Assembly: GCA_007571275.1 (NCBI GenBank)
Contig: RKRS01000271.1
Span: 1 to 10,602 of the forward strand
Length of the DNA: 10,602 bases
Reading direction: 5' to 3'
DNA from: Dehalococcoidia bacterium
Lineage (GTDB): Bacteria > Chloroflexota > Dehalococcoidia > Bin125
Shown: positions 1 to 6,497 of the stretch, piece after piece
Layout: each line of letters begins with the position of its first letter
Position numbering within the stretch: position 1 is the stretch's first letter
Notes under the pieces: generated by a model
Told to the model about the DNA's origin: nothing
Seen by the model: only the letters and a program-made list of their open reading frames with translations
The model's database searches: none
Program-made: the position numbers and the translations under genes

Positions 1-144
1 GTGGTTGTGCACAATCGCCGCTCCGGCATCGAGCGCGCGGATGGCGTCGGCCGCAATCTCCTCAACCGAGCGCGGTGAGTTCGGGTTGCGCGACTTCGGC
101 GTCGCTCCATTGATCGCGGCTTCAATGACAACAGGCTGAGACAT
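1..144 (-). CDS. Beta-keto acid cleavage enzyme (BKACE/DUF849), N-terminal fragment
   Basis: This is the first 48 codons of a minus-strand gene cut by the left edge of the window. The protein begins MSQPVVIEAAINGATPKSRN and continues to an AGAAIVHNH segment. The early 'EAAINGA' strand, the 'NP..P.S.EEIAADAIRALDAGA' helix and the 'AIVH.H' strand are the characteristic start of the BKACE family (formerly DUF849; founder 3-keto-5-aminohexanoate cleavage enzyme Kce). These are zinc-dependent TIM-barrel enzymes that condense a beta-keto acid with acetyl-CoA to give acetoacetate and a new CoA ester. The H.H pair at the cut end belongs to the metal-binding region in this family. The start is the ATG at 144-142, preceded on the minus strand by a purine-rich GGAAGG. 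The substrate cannot be told from this fragment. It is divergent from the small secreted-protein gene to its right. Confidence 0.85.
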   Translation of the reverse strand, partial: MSQPVVIEAAINGATPKSRNPNSPRSVEEIAADAIRALDAGAAIVHNH

Positions 145-276
145 GGGGCACCTTCCAGGAGATCAGACAGAGCCGCAGTCTACGCCTCAGGAGCATCGAC
201 GAGGCTGTTGACACAGGGAGAAACATGGTCGGTGCATCTGCAGGCGCCGAGCGTCGAGTGTACGCGCGGTGACAGA

Positions 277-283
277 GAGGGGG
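277..283 (+). promoter_or_regulatory. Shine-Dalgarno-like GAGGGGG before ATG 289
   Basis: A purine run, GAGGGGG, ends 5 nt before the ATG at 289. It is the best ribosome-binding site on the plus strand in this intergenic region. It supports 289, rather than the in-frame GTG at 380, as the original start of the secreted protein gene, even though the two are in different frames. Confidence 0.45.
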
Positions 284-288
284 ATCGG

Positions 289-379
289 ATGCCAAGACTT
301 GCAGTGCTGGCCTCGGTGATCGCGCTGGTTGGATTAGCAGCGTTCGGCGGAACGACCCACGCTAGCGGCGCTTGCGGGA
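289..379 (+). pseudogene. Probable signal-peptide coding segment, out of frame with the downstream ORF
   Basis: From ATG 289 the frame reads MPRLAVLASVIALVGLAAF followed by GGTTHASG. This is a textbook Sec signal peptide: a short basic start, a hydrophobic core and a T-H-A cleavage site. After about codon 30 this frame becomes an arginine/histidine-rich sequence without protein-like character. The next frame, open from 338, turns into the aromatic-rich protein that runs to 907. The simplest reading is one gene, 289-907, with a +1 shift between about 338 and 385, either a real mutation or an assembly error. The alternative is that the downstream frame starts independently at GTG 380 and this segment is fortuitous. 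The signal-peptide likeness and the good ribosome-binding site argue against chance. Confidence 0.45.
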
Positions 380-907
380 GTGACTCCGTGCACCATTCGC
401 GCCATTCCCGACGCTGCCACCCCATCATCCGGTCAACTTGTCGGTATCGGAGCCTGCCCGGTTCCTGTCTCATGGAGCGTGCGCGTCGTGCCACAGCAGG
501 CTTCTTCGCAATGGACATACATGACGACGAATGCGGAAATCTACTTCTACTCTCGCATCGCACCTTACGCGGCGAGTTACAAACACAAACTGCAAACAAA
601 ATGGCGCTACAATGGCGCTGTCGACATTCGCAGTTGGCGCGGATGGATGGATCTGTCTTCATATTGGTACAACTATCCTTACAATATCTTAATCTCAGAA
701 AAAGGCATTGACAACGAAGATGTTTGGCCGCCTATGTCGGTCAGGACCTTTCACCGGCTAAAGGTTGCAGCTGAAGAAGACTCCAAGTACTGGATGGATT
801 CTGCGGTCGGAATCACGTCGGAACCTCAAGGTGGGTACAGATGCGACTATGACTATACGATTAGTATCTGGCGGGATCCATTCAACATTTTCTACGACTG
901 CGACTGA
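380..907 (+). CDS. Hypothetical aromatic-rich protein, probably exported (175 aa as read)
   Basis: I do not recognise a family. The frame is open from 338 to the TGA at 905-907. The only start codon inside it near the front is GTG 380, which has no good ribosome-binding site. The sequence is unusually rich in Trp and Tyr, with clusters such as SSYWYNYPYN, YRCDYDYTISIW and FNIFYDCD. It has a few Cys, including C-D-Y-D and C-D near the C terminus, which suggests a beta-rich, disulfide-containing extracellular domain. A signal peptide exists just upstream in another frame (289), so the native protein was probably secreted. Base composition is distinctly lower in G+C than the operons to the right, consistent with acquisition from elsewhere. 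It is convergent with the putative lipoprotein gene at 952. Confidence is moderate that this frame is coding and low for the start. Confidence 0.55.
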   Translation: MTPCTIRAIPDAATPSSGQLVGIGACPVPVSWSVRVVPQQASSQWTYMTTNAEIYFYSRIAPYAASYKHKLQTKWRYNGAVDIRSWRGWMDLSSYWYNYPYNILISEKGIDNEDVWPPMSVRTFHRLKVAAEEDSKYWMDSAVGITSEPQGGYRCDYDYTISIWRDPFNIFYDCD

Positions 908-920
908 GGATGCCAACCTA

Positions 921-942
921 CTAGTGGGCGAAAACTCACTAG
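921..942. terminator. Hairpin between convergent genes (possible bidirectional terminator)
   Basis: CTAGTGGG at 921-928 pairs with CTCACTAG at 935-942, giving 8 bp including one G-T wobble, with a six-base CGAAAA loop. It lies 14 nt after one stop (907) and 10 nt before the other (952), the usual place for a shared terminator. Neither strand has a U-rich tail, so it is not a canonical intrinsic terminator; it may only stabilise RNA ends. Confidence 0.35.
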
Positions 943-951
943 CAGGGGCAG

Positions 952-1365
952 TTATCGGTAGTGTCGGACAGCGGTTGCGCACAAACCCATTATCCGATCC
1001 AGATCGTCCACCGCTTGTTTAATCAGGGCTCGGTATCGATAGTCGCGTTCGACCTCGGGATTCAGATCAGAAATCAGTATCTTAAAGGCTTGCACGCTTG
1101 GGTCGACGCTGGCCTCGCGAAGTGAGTAGTACCTCTTTACCATGTACTCCGGGGACACCGATGGATCACGGCCCTCTCTAATGGCATGGTCCAGTACGAG
1201 CCACTCGTACCATTTGTCGTAAAGATCCAGGAGCTGCGTATACAACAGCAGTCTGTCATCTGTTGCATTGTTCCCGATGCACCCAAGCAATGCCGAACCC
1301 GAACCCATGATTAGCATAAAGAGCAGTAGAAGGCGCAGAGTCATGCTTGCACTCACTCTCTTCAT
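952..1365 (-). CDS. Hypothetical small lipoprotein
   Basis: The protein starts MKRVSASMTLRLLLLFMLIM, followed by GSGSALLGCIGNN. A basic start, a long hydrophobic stretch and an L-L-G-C lipobox indicate a lipidated, membrane-anchored protein cleaved before the Cys. The remaining roughly 105 residues are polar and look mainly helical, with segments such as LYTQLLDLYDKWYEWLVLDH and EVERDYRYRALIKQAVDDLD, and show no domain I recognise. I chose ATG 1365 because it gives a normal signal peptide. ATG 1344 has a purine-rich GAGAGTGAG upstream and would leave a shorter one, and GTG 1398 would add eleven residues. The gene lies 118 bp downstream of the oxidoreductase pair on the same strand, far enough to have its own promoter. 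G+C is about 52% over 1021-1260 by hand count, lower than the genes to the right. Confidence 0.6.
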   Translation of the reverse strand: MKRVSASMTLRLLLLFMLIMGSGSALLGCIGNNATDDRLLLYTQLLDLYDKWYEWLVLDHAIREGRDPSVSPEYMVKRYYSLREASVDPSVQAFKILISDLNPEVERDYRYRALIKQAVDDLDRIMGLCATAVRHYR

Positions 1366-1483
1366 TTTGGGACAGTTCGGCACTTGGGCTCCGAGCACGC
1401 GGAGGGGACATGCACAGAGCGATGATACATGGCATGTGTGGTGAGAATAGCGTTGGTCCGCCGCAACGGGTCAAACCATAGTG

Positions 1484-2461
1484 CTAGCGCAGCTCCTCGA
1501 CGATTTCTGCCAGCTCCGCCATCGCTTGCATCTGTTGCTCCGGCGGCACGTCCCAGTTGGGCGTTCGATAGGCCGGGATCGTCAGCGCGTGTTCCAGACC
1601 CGCCTCTTCGTACCGACCGAGCGTGTCGACAATCTCATCGCGTGAGCCGCCGACCACAGCGGGGAAGCCGCGCACCGCGTCGACGTCGCCGTCGAGCAGG
1701 ACCATCGGGCCGAGCATCGAGATTTCCAACTCCGACATGTCGCGGCCGACCTTGTCCATCTCTTCCTCGACAATCGCGAGTTCCTCCCGAATTTGATCGG
1801 GCGTAGAGGTGATCGTGTGGTAGCCCGTGCCGTAGCGCGCGACCCGACGGGCGGCGATGCGCCCCTTCCCGCCAATCCAGATCGGCACGTGCGGCTGTTG
1901 ATAGCAGCCGCAGAGACCGCCCAGATTCTCGAACTGGCGGAAATGTCCCTCGTGCGAGATCGGGTCGCGGTTGACGCCGTTCGTCCAGGCGCTGATCGCG
2001 ATCGACATCCACTCGTCAGTCAACGCGCCGCGTCGCTCGAAGGGTTCACCGCCCAGGCCGAGCGCCTCAAACTCCTCCGCCATCCAGCCGACGCCGATAC
2101 CCAACAGGACTCGGCCCTCCGAGAGCTGGTCAACCGTCGCGATCATCTGCGCCTGGAAGAGCGGATCACGATACGGAATGATCAGCACCGAAGTGCCGAT
2201 CTGGATTGCTGAAGTCCGCACCGCAACTGCCGACATCACCGCCAGCGGGTCCATGATGTCCTGGTGATAGGCGAACCCGGCAACACCGGAGTCGTTATAT
2301 GGATAGCGCGACTTGATATTGGCCGGCATGAAGACGTGGTCGTGCACCCAAACCGAGTCGAAGCCGAGTAGCTCCGCGCGTTCGGCGATGTCGATCACGT
2401 CGTTGATGTCACCGTACTTACCTGCAGTGCCGAAGTTGCCAATCGGGATGCCGAACTTCAT
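1484..2461 (-). CDS. LLM-class flavin/F420-dependent oxidoreductase (paralogue 1)
   Basis: A 325-residue luciferase-like (bacterial luciferase superfamily, TIM-barrel) oxidoreductase. It has the opening strand MKFGIPIGNFG, the LGFDSVWVHDH motif at about residues 32-42, the GRVLLGIGVGWMAEEFEALG motif at 116-135, and the PIWIGG strand at 193-198 that precedes the phosphate-binding region. Length and motif order match the F420-dependent group often annotated as TIGR03619, but F420 and FMN members cannot be separated by eye. Related enzymes are mono-oxygenases or hydride-transfer oxidoreductases; no substrate can be named. An oddity is LCGCYQQPH (183-191) where relatives usually have a Pro/Lys-rich loop. 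The start is firm: AGGAGG lies 6 nt before the ATG. It lies 51 bp downstream of a paralogue on the same strand, so the two are probably co-transcribed. Confidence 0.93.
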   Translation of the reverse strand: MKFGIPIGNFGTAGKYGDINDVIDIAERAELLGFDSVWVHDHVFMPANIKSRYPYNDSGVAGFAYHQDIMDPLAVMSAVAVRTSAIQIGTSVLIIPYRDPLFQAQMIATVDQLSEGRVLLGIGVGWMAEEFEALGLGGEPFERRGALTDEWMSIAISAWTNGVNRDPISHEGHFRQFENLGGLCGCYQQPHVPIWIGGKGRIAARRVARYGTGYHTITSTPDQIREELAIVEEEMDKVGRDMSELEISMLGPMVLLDGDVDAVRGFPAVVGGSRDEIVDTLGRYEEAGLEHALTIPAYRTPNWDVPPEQQMQAMAELAEIVEELR

Positions 2462-2467
2462 CTCGTT

Positions 2468-2473
2468 CCTCCT
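2468..2473 (-). promoter_or_regulatory. Consensus Shine-Dalgarno AGGAGG for paralogue 1
   Basis: A perfect AGGAGG on the minus strand is separated by 6 nt from the ATG at 2461-2459. It is the strongest ribosome-binding site in the window. It implies efficient independent initiation of the second oxidoreductase rather than reliance on coupling to the gene upstream. Confidence 0.75.
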
Positions 2474-2512
2474 CTGTGGTCCTACGCAATCACACGACTC
2501 AACGCGCTGTCA

Positions 2513-3487
2513 CTAGGAAAATGCGGGCAGGATTTCATCAGCCACGAATTGCATGCTGTTGAGAACACGCTCAACCGTGGTATCGCCCTCGGGATTGATC
2601 ATCATCGGCGAGGAAATCAGATGTTCCAGCCCAACTCGGCCAAAGGCCAGCAGGTCAGAGGCGATCTGATCGGGCGAGCCGTGCAGCAGCGGCCGCTCTT
2701 CCTCGTCCAACGCCGTTGTCGATGGACGCAACGCCTGCAACATCTGAATCTCAAGCTCGTCCGGATCGCGACGGTCTCGCTCGCAGGCCCGGCGCACGCC
2801 GTCGACCTCAATGGCGAGATTCTCAACGGTCTGGAAGGCGGCGTGGAAGCCGTCGCCATAACGTGACGCCCGACGCCAGGCATTGATCCCGTTCCCGCCA
2901 ATCACGATCGGAATGATCCCGCCGTCCTCGCGCCGAACCGGTTTGGGATACGCGCCGACGTTGTCGAACTGGACAAACTGGCCCTGAAACGAGGAGGGAC
3001 CCGGGTTGTTCCAGATCTCTCGCATCGCCCGTAGGTATTCGTTGGTCACCGCGCCACGGCGGCGAAAGTAGACGTCAGGCAGCCCGAGCGCCTCAAACTC
3101 CTCGCGCATCCACCCGACCCCGGCGCCCAGTACGATTCGCCCACCCGAAATCTGGTCGGCGGCGGCAAGCATCTTCGCCACGACCGCCGGATGGCGATAG
3201 GGAATCACCAGCACCGAGCAACCGATCTCGACCGATTGCGTCGCTTCGGCCAGAGCGCACATCACGGCCAACGGCTCGAAGCACTGGATCGTCGACGGCG
3301 CCGGAAACTCGCCCAGATCGTTGTAGGGATAGCGAGATTCGATCTGGGTCGGAACGACGATGTGGTCGTTGGTCCAGACCGAATCGAATCCCAGGTCTTC
3401 GGCCGCCTGCGCCACGTCGATACAGGCGTTGGGGCCCGATTCGTCGTTGAAGCCGTTCATATTGCCGACACCGATACCGAAACGCAT
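2513..3487 (-). CDS. LLM-class flavin/F420-dependent oxidoreductase (paralogue 2)
   Basis: A 324-residue paralogue of the neighbouring enzyme, with the same architecture: MRFGIGVGN start, LGFDSVWTNDH at 32-42, SRYPYNDLGEF at about 51-61, GRIVLGAGVGWMREEFEALG at 116-135 and PIVIGGNG at 193-200. The shared SRYPYND segment and motif spacing show the pair arose by duplication or belong to one closely related subgroup, but they have diverged widely elsewhere, so different substrates are likely. The MRFG start at 3487 matches the paralogue's MKFG start and has GGTGG 5 nt upstream. An ATG four codons earlier (3499) is possible but has a poorer ribosome-binding site. This is the first gene of the probable two-gene minus-strand transcript, read divergently from the moxR operon. 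SAR202-type Chloroflexota are known for many such paralogues. Confidence 0.93.
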   Translation of the reverse strand: MRFGIGVGNMNGFNDESGPNACIDVAQAAEDLGFDSVWTNDHIVVPTQIESRYPYNDLGEFPAPSTIQCFEPLAVMCALAEATQSVEIGCSVLVIPYRHPAVVAKMLAAADQISGGRIVLGAGVGWMREEFEALGLPDVYFRRRGAVTNEYLRAMREIWNNPGPSSFQGQFVQFDNVGAYPKPVRREDGGIIPIVIGGNGINAWRRASRYGDGFHAAFQTVENLAIEVDGVRRACERDRRDPDELEIQMLQALRPSTTALDEEERPLLHGSPDQIASDLLAFGRVGLEHLISSPMMINPEGDTTVERVLNSMQFVADEILPAFS

Positions 3488-3514
3488 ATTGGCCACCATT
3501 CGCTCTGGCGCGAG

Positions 3515-3531
3515 TCACGTGTTGTGCGTGA
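3515..3531. promoter_or_regulatory. Candidate operator dyad TCACG-N7-CGTGA
   Basis: TCACG (3515-3519) and CGTGA (3527-3531) form a perfect 5-bp inverted repeat with a 7-nt spacer. It lies between the divergent starts of the oxidoreductase pair and the moxR operon, where a dimeric repressor or activator could control both directions. The arms are short, and one such repeat could arise by chance. No regulator gene is visible nearby. Confidence 0.25.
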
Positions 3532-3596
3532 ATGGTAGGCGTTCGTGGATACACTGAGCGCGGGCAGGACGGTTGGTCAGGAAGGTCAGGCGAGAC

Positions 3597-4658
3597 GTGT
3601 CGGAATGGGCCAGAGGCGATCGGCCATCGACAAGCGAACCCGCGACGCCGGTGACCGCGCCACTGCGTGTCGCTCCGCTCGAGCCAGCCTCCCTGCCCAC
3701 GCCAACGATGCCCAAGGATTCTCCCTTCGCCACGCTGCGCAGCGAAATCGGCCGCGTGATCGTCGGCCAGGACGGACTCGTCACACGACTGTTGGTGGCC
3801 TTGTTGTGCGACGGGCACTGTCTGGTCGAAGGCGTGCCCGGCCTGGCCAAATCGCTGACGATCTCAACTCTCGCCGGCTGTCTCGACGCCGCCTACGCCC
3901 GTCTCCAATTCACACCCGATCTACTGCCCGCCGACCTGACCGGTTCGGAAATCTACAACGCCGCCGTATCGAAGTTCGAGGTCCGCCAGGGACCAATCTT
4001 CACCAACGTCCTGCTCGCTGACGAGATCAATCGCGCGCCGGCCAAGGTCCAGTCGGCGCTGCTTGAGGCGATGCAGGAGCGACAGGTCTCGATCGGTGGC
4101 GAAACCTTTCCGCTGCCCTCGCCCTTCCTCGTGCTCGCGACCCAGAATCCCATTGAGCAAGAGGGCACCTATCCCTTGCCTGAAGCGCAGCTCGACCGCT
4201 TCATGCTCAATGTCCGCGTCGATTATCCCGGTGAGCTGGATGAGCGGGAGGTACTGGACCGGACGCTCTCCAATCAGGTCGTCTCGCCGGAACCCGTTCT
4301 GAGCTTGTCTGACGTACTGGCCGCGCGTCAATCGGTCGCCGAGGTGAGGATGGAACCGCGCCTGCGCGACTACATCGTGCAACTCGTCCGCGTGACACGA
4401 TCGCCAGGCAGACAGATCCGTGAGCTGTCGGCATACGTCGAGTTTGGCGCTTCTCCTCGCGCCACGACCGCTCTGGCGATGAGCGCTCGCGCCCTGGCCT
4501 GGCTCTCCGGTCGCGACTACGCCACGCCCGACGACGTCAAGGCGATGGCCTTGGACGCCCTCCGTCACCGCATCGTCCTGACCTATGAGGCTGAGGCGGA
4601 CCAGGTCAGCGCCGACGACGTGATCGCGCAACTGCTCGCAGCGCTGCCGATGCCCTAG
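3597..4658 (+). CDS. MoxR-family AAA+ ATPase
   Basis: MoxR ATPases are AAA+ chaperones of the helix-2-insert clade that hydrolyse ATP and typically work with a VWA-domain protein encoded next door. Counting from GTG 3597 (353 aa), the ATPase shows VIVGQ (54-58), Walker A EGVPGLAKS (78-86), Walker B LLADEIN (139-145), sensor 1 in ATQNPIEQEGTYPLPEAQLD (181-200) with Arg 201 next to it, and sensor 2 GASPR (284-288). All key residues are present. The start is uncertain. TTG 3573 is upstream; GTG 3597 has AGGAAGG and AGG just ahead; ATG 3708 leaves eleven residues before the conserved core but lacks a ribosome-binding site. The 37 residues between 3597 and 3708 are Pro/Thr/Ala-rich and look like a disordered leader. 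It is the first gene of the operon, 7 bp before the DUF58 gene. Confidence 0.95.
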   Translation: MSEWARGDRPSTSEPATPVTAPLRVAPLEPASLPTPTMPKDSPFATLRSEIGRVIVGQDGLVTRLLVALLCDGHCLVEGVPGLAKSLTISTLAGCLDAAYARLQFTPDLLPADLTGSEIYNAAVSKFEVRQGPIFTNVLLADEINRAPAKVQSALLEAMQERQVSIGGETFPLPSPFLVLATQNPIEQEGTYPLPEAQLDRFMLNVRVDYPGELDEREVLDRTLSNQVVSPEPVLSLSDVLAARQSVAEVRMEPRLRDYIVQLVRVTRSPGRQIRELSAYVEFGASPRATTALAMSARALAWLSGRDYATPDDVKAMALDALRHRIVLTYEAEADQVSADDVIAQLLAALPMP

Positions 4659-4665
4659 GTCCAGC

Positions 4666-5616
4666 ATGTCCCGCCTGAACCGGATTCGTGAATGGATCGC
4701 GCCTCCCGTCCCGCAGGCGGCATCAACGCCGACGACGCTGGACGACGTGCGCCGACAGGTGCGCCAGATCGAGGTGCGCGCGCGTCGCGCCCTGCGCGAG
4801 GCGCTGGCCGGCGAATACCGCACCGCCTTCCGCGGTCGTGGCCTCGAATTCGCTGAGCTCCAGCCCTACAACGCCGGCGACGACGTACGAAGCATCGACT
4901 GGAAAGCGACCGCGCGTCTGCGCTCGCCAGTCGTCCGACGATACGTCGAGGAACGTGAGCAGACCGTCATGATCCTCGTCGATGTCTCCGCTTCGATGAG
5001 CTACGCAGCGTCAGGCCCATCAGTGCGAGACCGCGCCGTCGAGATCGCCGGCGTCTTGGGACTGGCCGCAGCCACGGCCAATGACCTCGTCGGCGTGGCG
5101 GCATTCGCCAACGACGTCATCCTCGCCATTCAGCCAGCCAAGGGCTCCAGTCATGTCTTACGCATCCTCCGAGACCTGCTCACCCTGCAAGCCAGCGGTC
5201 GGACAGACCTGGCCCGCGCCCTGCGTTACGCCGGTCGCGTCATGCGACGTCGAGGAGTGATCATCGTGATCTCGGACTTCGTCGCCACGCATCCCGATCA
5301 TGTCTGGGAACCGGCGCTCGCTCAGCTCAGTCGACGCCACGATGTCGTCGCGATCGGCGTCCACGACGCGCGCGAAGCGACTCTGGCCACAGCGGCCCAG
5401 AACGCGATCGTCCATTGGGGCGGGGCGGAGCGCGGTGACATGCTGCTCGCTGACCACGACATCTCGCGCGCCCAACAACTCGCGTTGGAATCCGACCGCA
5501 GCCATATGCTCACACGTCTGCGCCAATGCGGCTGCGACGCGGTGATGATCTCCACCAGCGACGACTGGATCGCGACGTTGGTCCGGCTCTTCCGTCAGCG
5601 TCGGAGCCGTCAGTGA
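4666..5616 (+). CDS. DUF58 domain protein (VWA-like, MoxR partner)
   Basis: A 316-residue DUF58 protein. The signature GRGLEFAELQPYNAGDD (57-73) followed by SIDWKATARL (76-85) defines the family. It leads into a VWA-like fold with a complete metal-ion-dependent adhesion site: DVSAS at 106-110, T180 in SGRTDL and D204 in VISDF. No signal peptide or membrane helix is evident; unlike many larger DUF58 proteins it lacks the N-terminal membrane pair, so it is probably cytoplasmic. DUF58 proteins regularly sit directly after moxR and are thought to be the adaptor or target of the ATPase. The ATG follows the moxR stop by 7 bp, with TAGG (overlapping that stop codon) as a weak ribosome-binding site. 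The stop TGA is shared with the next start in GTGA, so translation is likely coupled. Confidence 0.95.
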   Translation: MSRLNRIREWIAPPVPQAASTPTTLDDVRRQVRQIEVRARRALREALAGEYRTAFRGRGLEFAELQPYNAGDDVRSIDWKATARLRSPVVRRYVEEREQTVMILVDVSASMSYAASGPSVRDRAVEIAGVLGLAAATANDLVGVAAFANDVILAIQPAKGSSHVLRILRDLLTLQASGRTDLARALRYAGRVMRRRGVIIVISDFVATHPDHVWEPALAQLSRRHDVVAIGVHDAREATLATAAQNAIVHWGGAERGDMLLADHDISRAQQLALESDRSHMLTRLRQCGCDAVMISTSDDWIATLVRLFRQRRSRQ

Positions 5617-6497
5617 ATCGCGCCGTGAGCGGACTGCTGCTCCTTTGCGCCACGCTCCTGGGCGTTACCGGCGCCATGGCCCAGGAGCCGACCGCCAGCC
5701 TGACCATCGCTCCCAATGGCGAACTCACGGTCGGCGATCCGGTCGAGCTGCGAGTCGCTGTCACACATGAGCCGGGCGACAGTCTCCTGATGGACAACTC
5801 AGTTCTGCAGATCGGTGGGATGGAGCCGTCTGCCCCGGTGATGACCGAGATCAGCGAGACCGAAACGTTGATCGTCTTCCAGACGCGCGCGTTTGCTGTC
5901 GGCGTATTCGACGTTGAGCTGCCGCCAATCACCATTCAACGCGCCGACCGCTCACTCACGGAGATACCGCTGCCGTCGATATCGATCACCATCACCTCAG
6001 TGCTCGGTGATGAAACTGAGCCACGTCCGCTCACTGACCCGGACCTGTTGCAGGCTGACGGCCGCACCTTCGCTCCCTGGATCGTGGCGATCATCGGGAT
6101 CGGGCTGGGATTCATCCTGGCCCGTGTCGTCCGACGCCGCTACCGCCGCCCTGCTCCAATGGCCACAGCGATCAGCGCTGACACAGTGGCTCCCTTGCAA
6201 GTGTCGTTCGAGCTGGATCCGTCGCTCGAGGCGGCGGAACAATGTCGCCAACTGGCGAGCGCCGTCCGTTCGCGCCTGAGCTCGGACTGGGCGCTGCCGG
6301 CGTCGGCGCTGACATCCTCCGAGATCGGACCGGCCCTGGCCGCGGCAGGGGCGTCCAGTGTCGTGGTGCTTCGGGTCACCAGGCTGCTGGAGGCGTGCGA
6401 TCGTGTCCAGTACGGCGGTGAACAACCAACCCCCGAGCGGCTCAACGGCTATGTGCAGCTCGCCGAGGCGATCTGGTCGGACGGAGAGCCTTCGTGA
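5613..6497 (+). CDS. BatD-like exported membrane protein
   Basis: A protein of 294 residues starting at GTG 5613, which overlaps the DUF58 stop by 4 nt and has GGAG 6 nt upstream. The N terminus MNRAVSGLLLLCATLLGVTG followed by AMA-Q is a cleavable signal peptide. Residues of about 25-135 are beta-rich, with repeated 'T.ELTVGDPVELRV'-type strands typical of the immunoglobulin-like repeats of BatD. One membrane helix follows at about 155-174 (WIVAIIGIGLGFILARVV), then a basic RRRYRR stop-transfer and a roughly 110-residue helical cytoplasmic domain. The layout of signal, beta domains, helix and cytoplasmic tail, plus position between DUF58 and VWA genes, fits the BatD role in Bat (aerotolerance-type) operons. 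Sequence similarity by eye is weak, so the call rests largely on architecture and context. It could act as the bridge between the external VWA complex and the cytoplasmic ATPase. Confidence 0.75.
   Translation: MNRAVSGLLLLCATLLGVTGAMAQEPTASLTIAPNGELTVGDPVELRVAVTHEPGDSLLMDNSVLQIGGMEPSAPVMTEISETETLIVFQTRAFAVGVFDVELPPITIQRADRSLTEIPLPSISITITSVLGDETEPRPLTDPDLLQADGRTFAPWIVAIIGIGLGFILARVVRRRYRRPAPMATAISADTVAPLQVSFELDPSLEAAEQCRQLASAVRSRLSSDWALPASALTSSEIGPALAAAGASSVVVLRVTRLLEACDRVQYGGEQPTPERLNGYVQLAEAIWSDGEPS

Noticed and set aside
208..213. Perfect -35 hexamer TTGACA upstream of the signal-peptide start
   Set aside because: At 16-19 nt downstream there is no -10 resembling TATAAT; the best (GTGCAT) matches two positions, so I do not call a promoter.
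765..1022. Small plus-strand open frame across the convergent junction
   Set aside because: It overlaps both better-supported genes, crosses the hairpin, and has no signal peptide, motif or ribosome-binding site.
1422..1474. Minus-strand promoter for the lipoprotein: TATCAT (1427-1422) or TATTCT (1449-1444) with TTGACC (1474-1469)
   Set aside because: TATCAT has no -35 at a proper distance, and TTGACC sits 19 nt from TATTCT. The parts are suggestive but no pair has good spacing.
3093..3818. Minus-strand open frame spanning the divergent intergenic region
   Set aside because: It overlaps the second oxidoreductase in another frame, is Arg-rich, and shows no family motif.
3921..4823. Long minus-strand open frame opposite the moxR gene
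   Set aside because: It is low-complexity, Arg-rich and antisense to well-conserved MoxR motifs; long antisense frames are expected in high-GC coding DNA.
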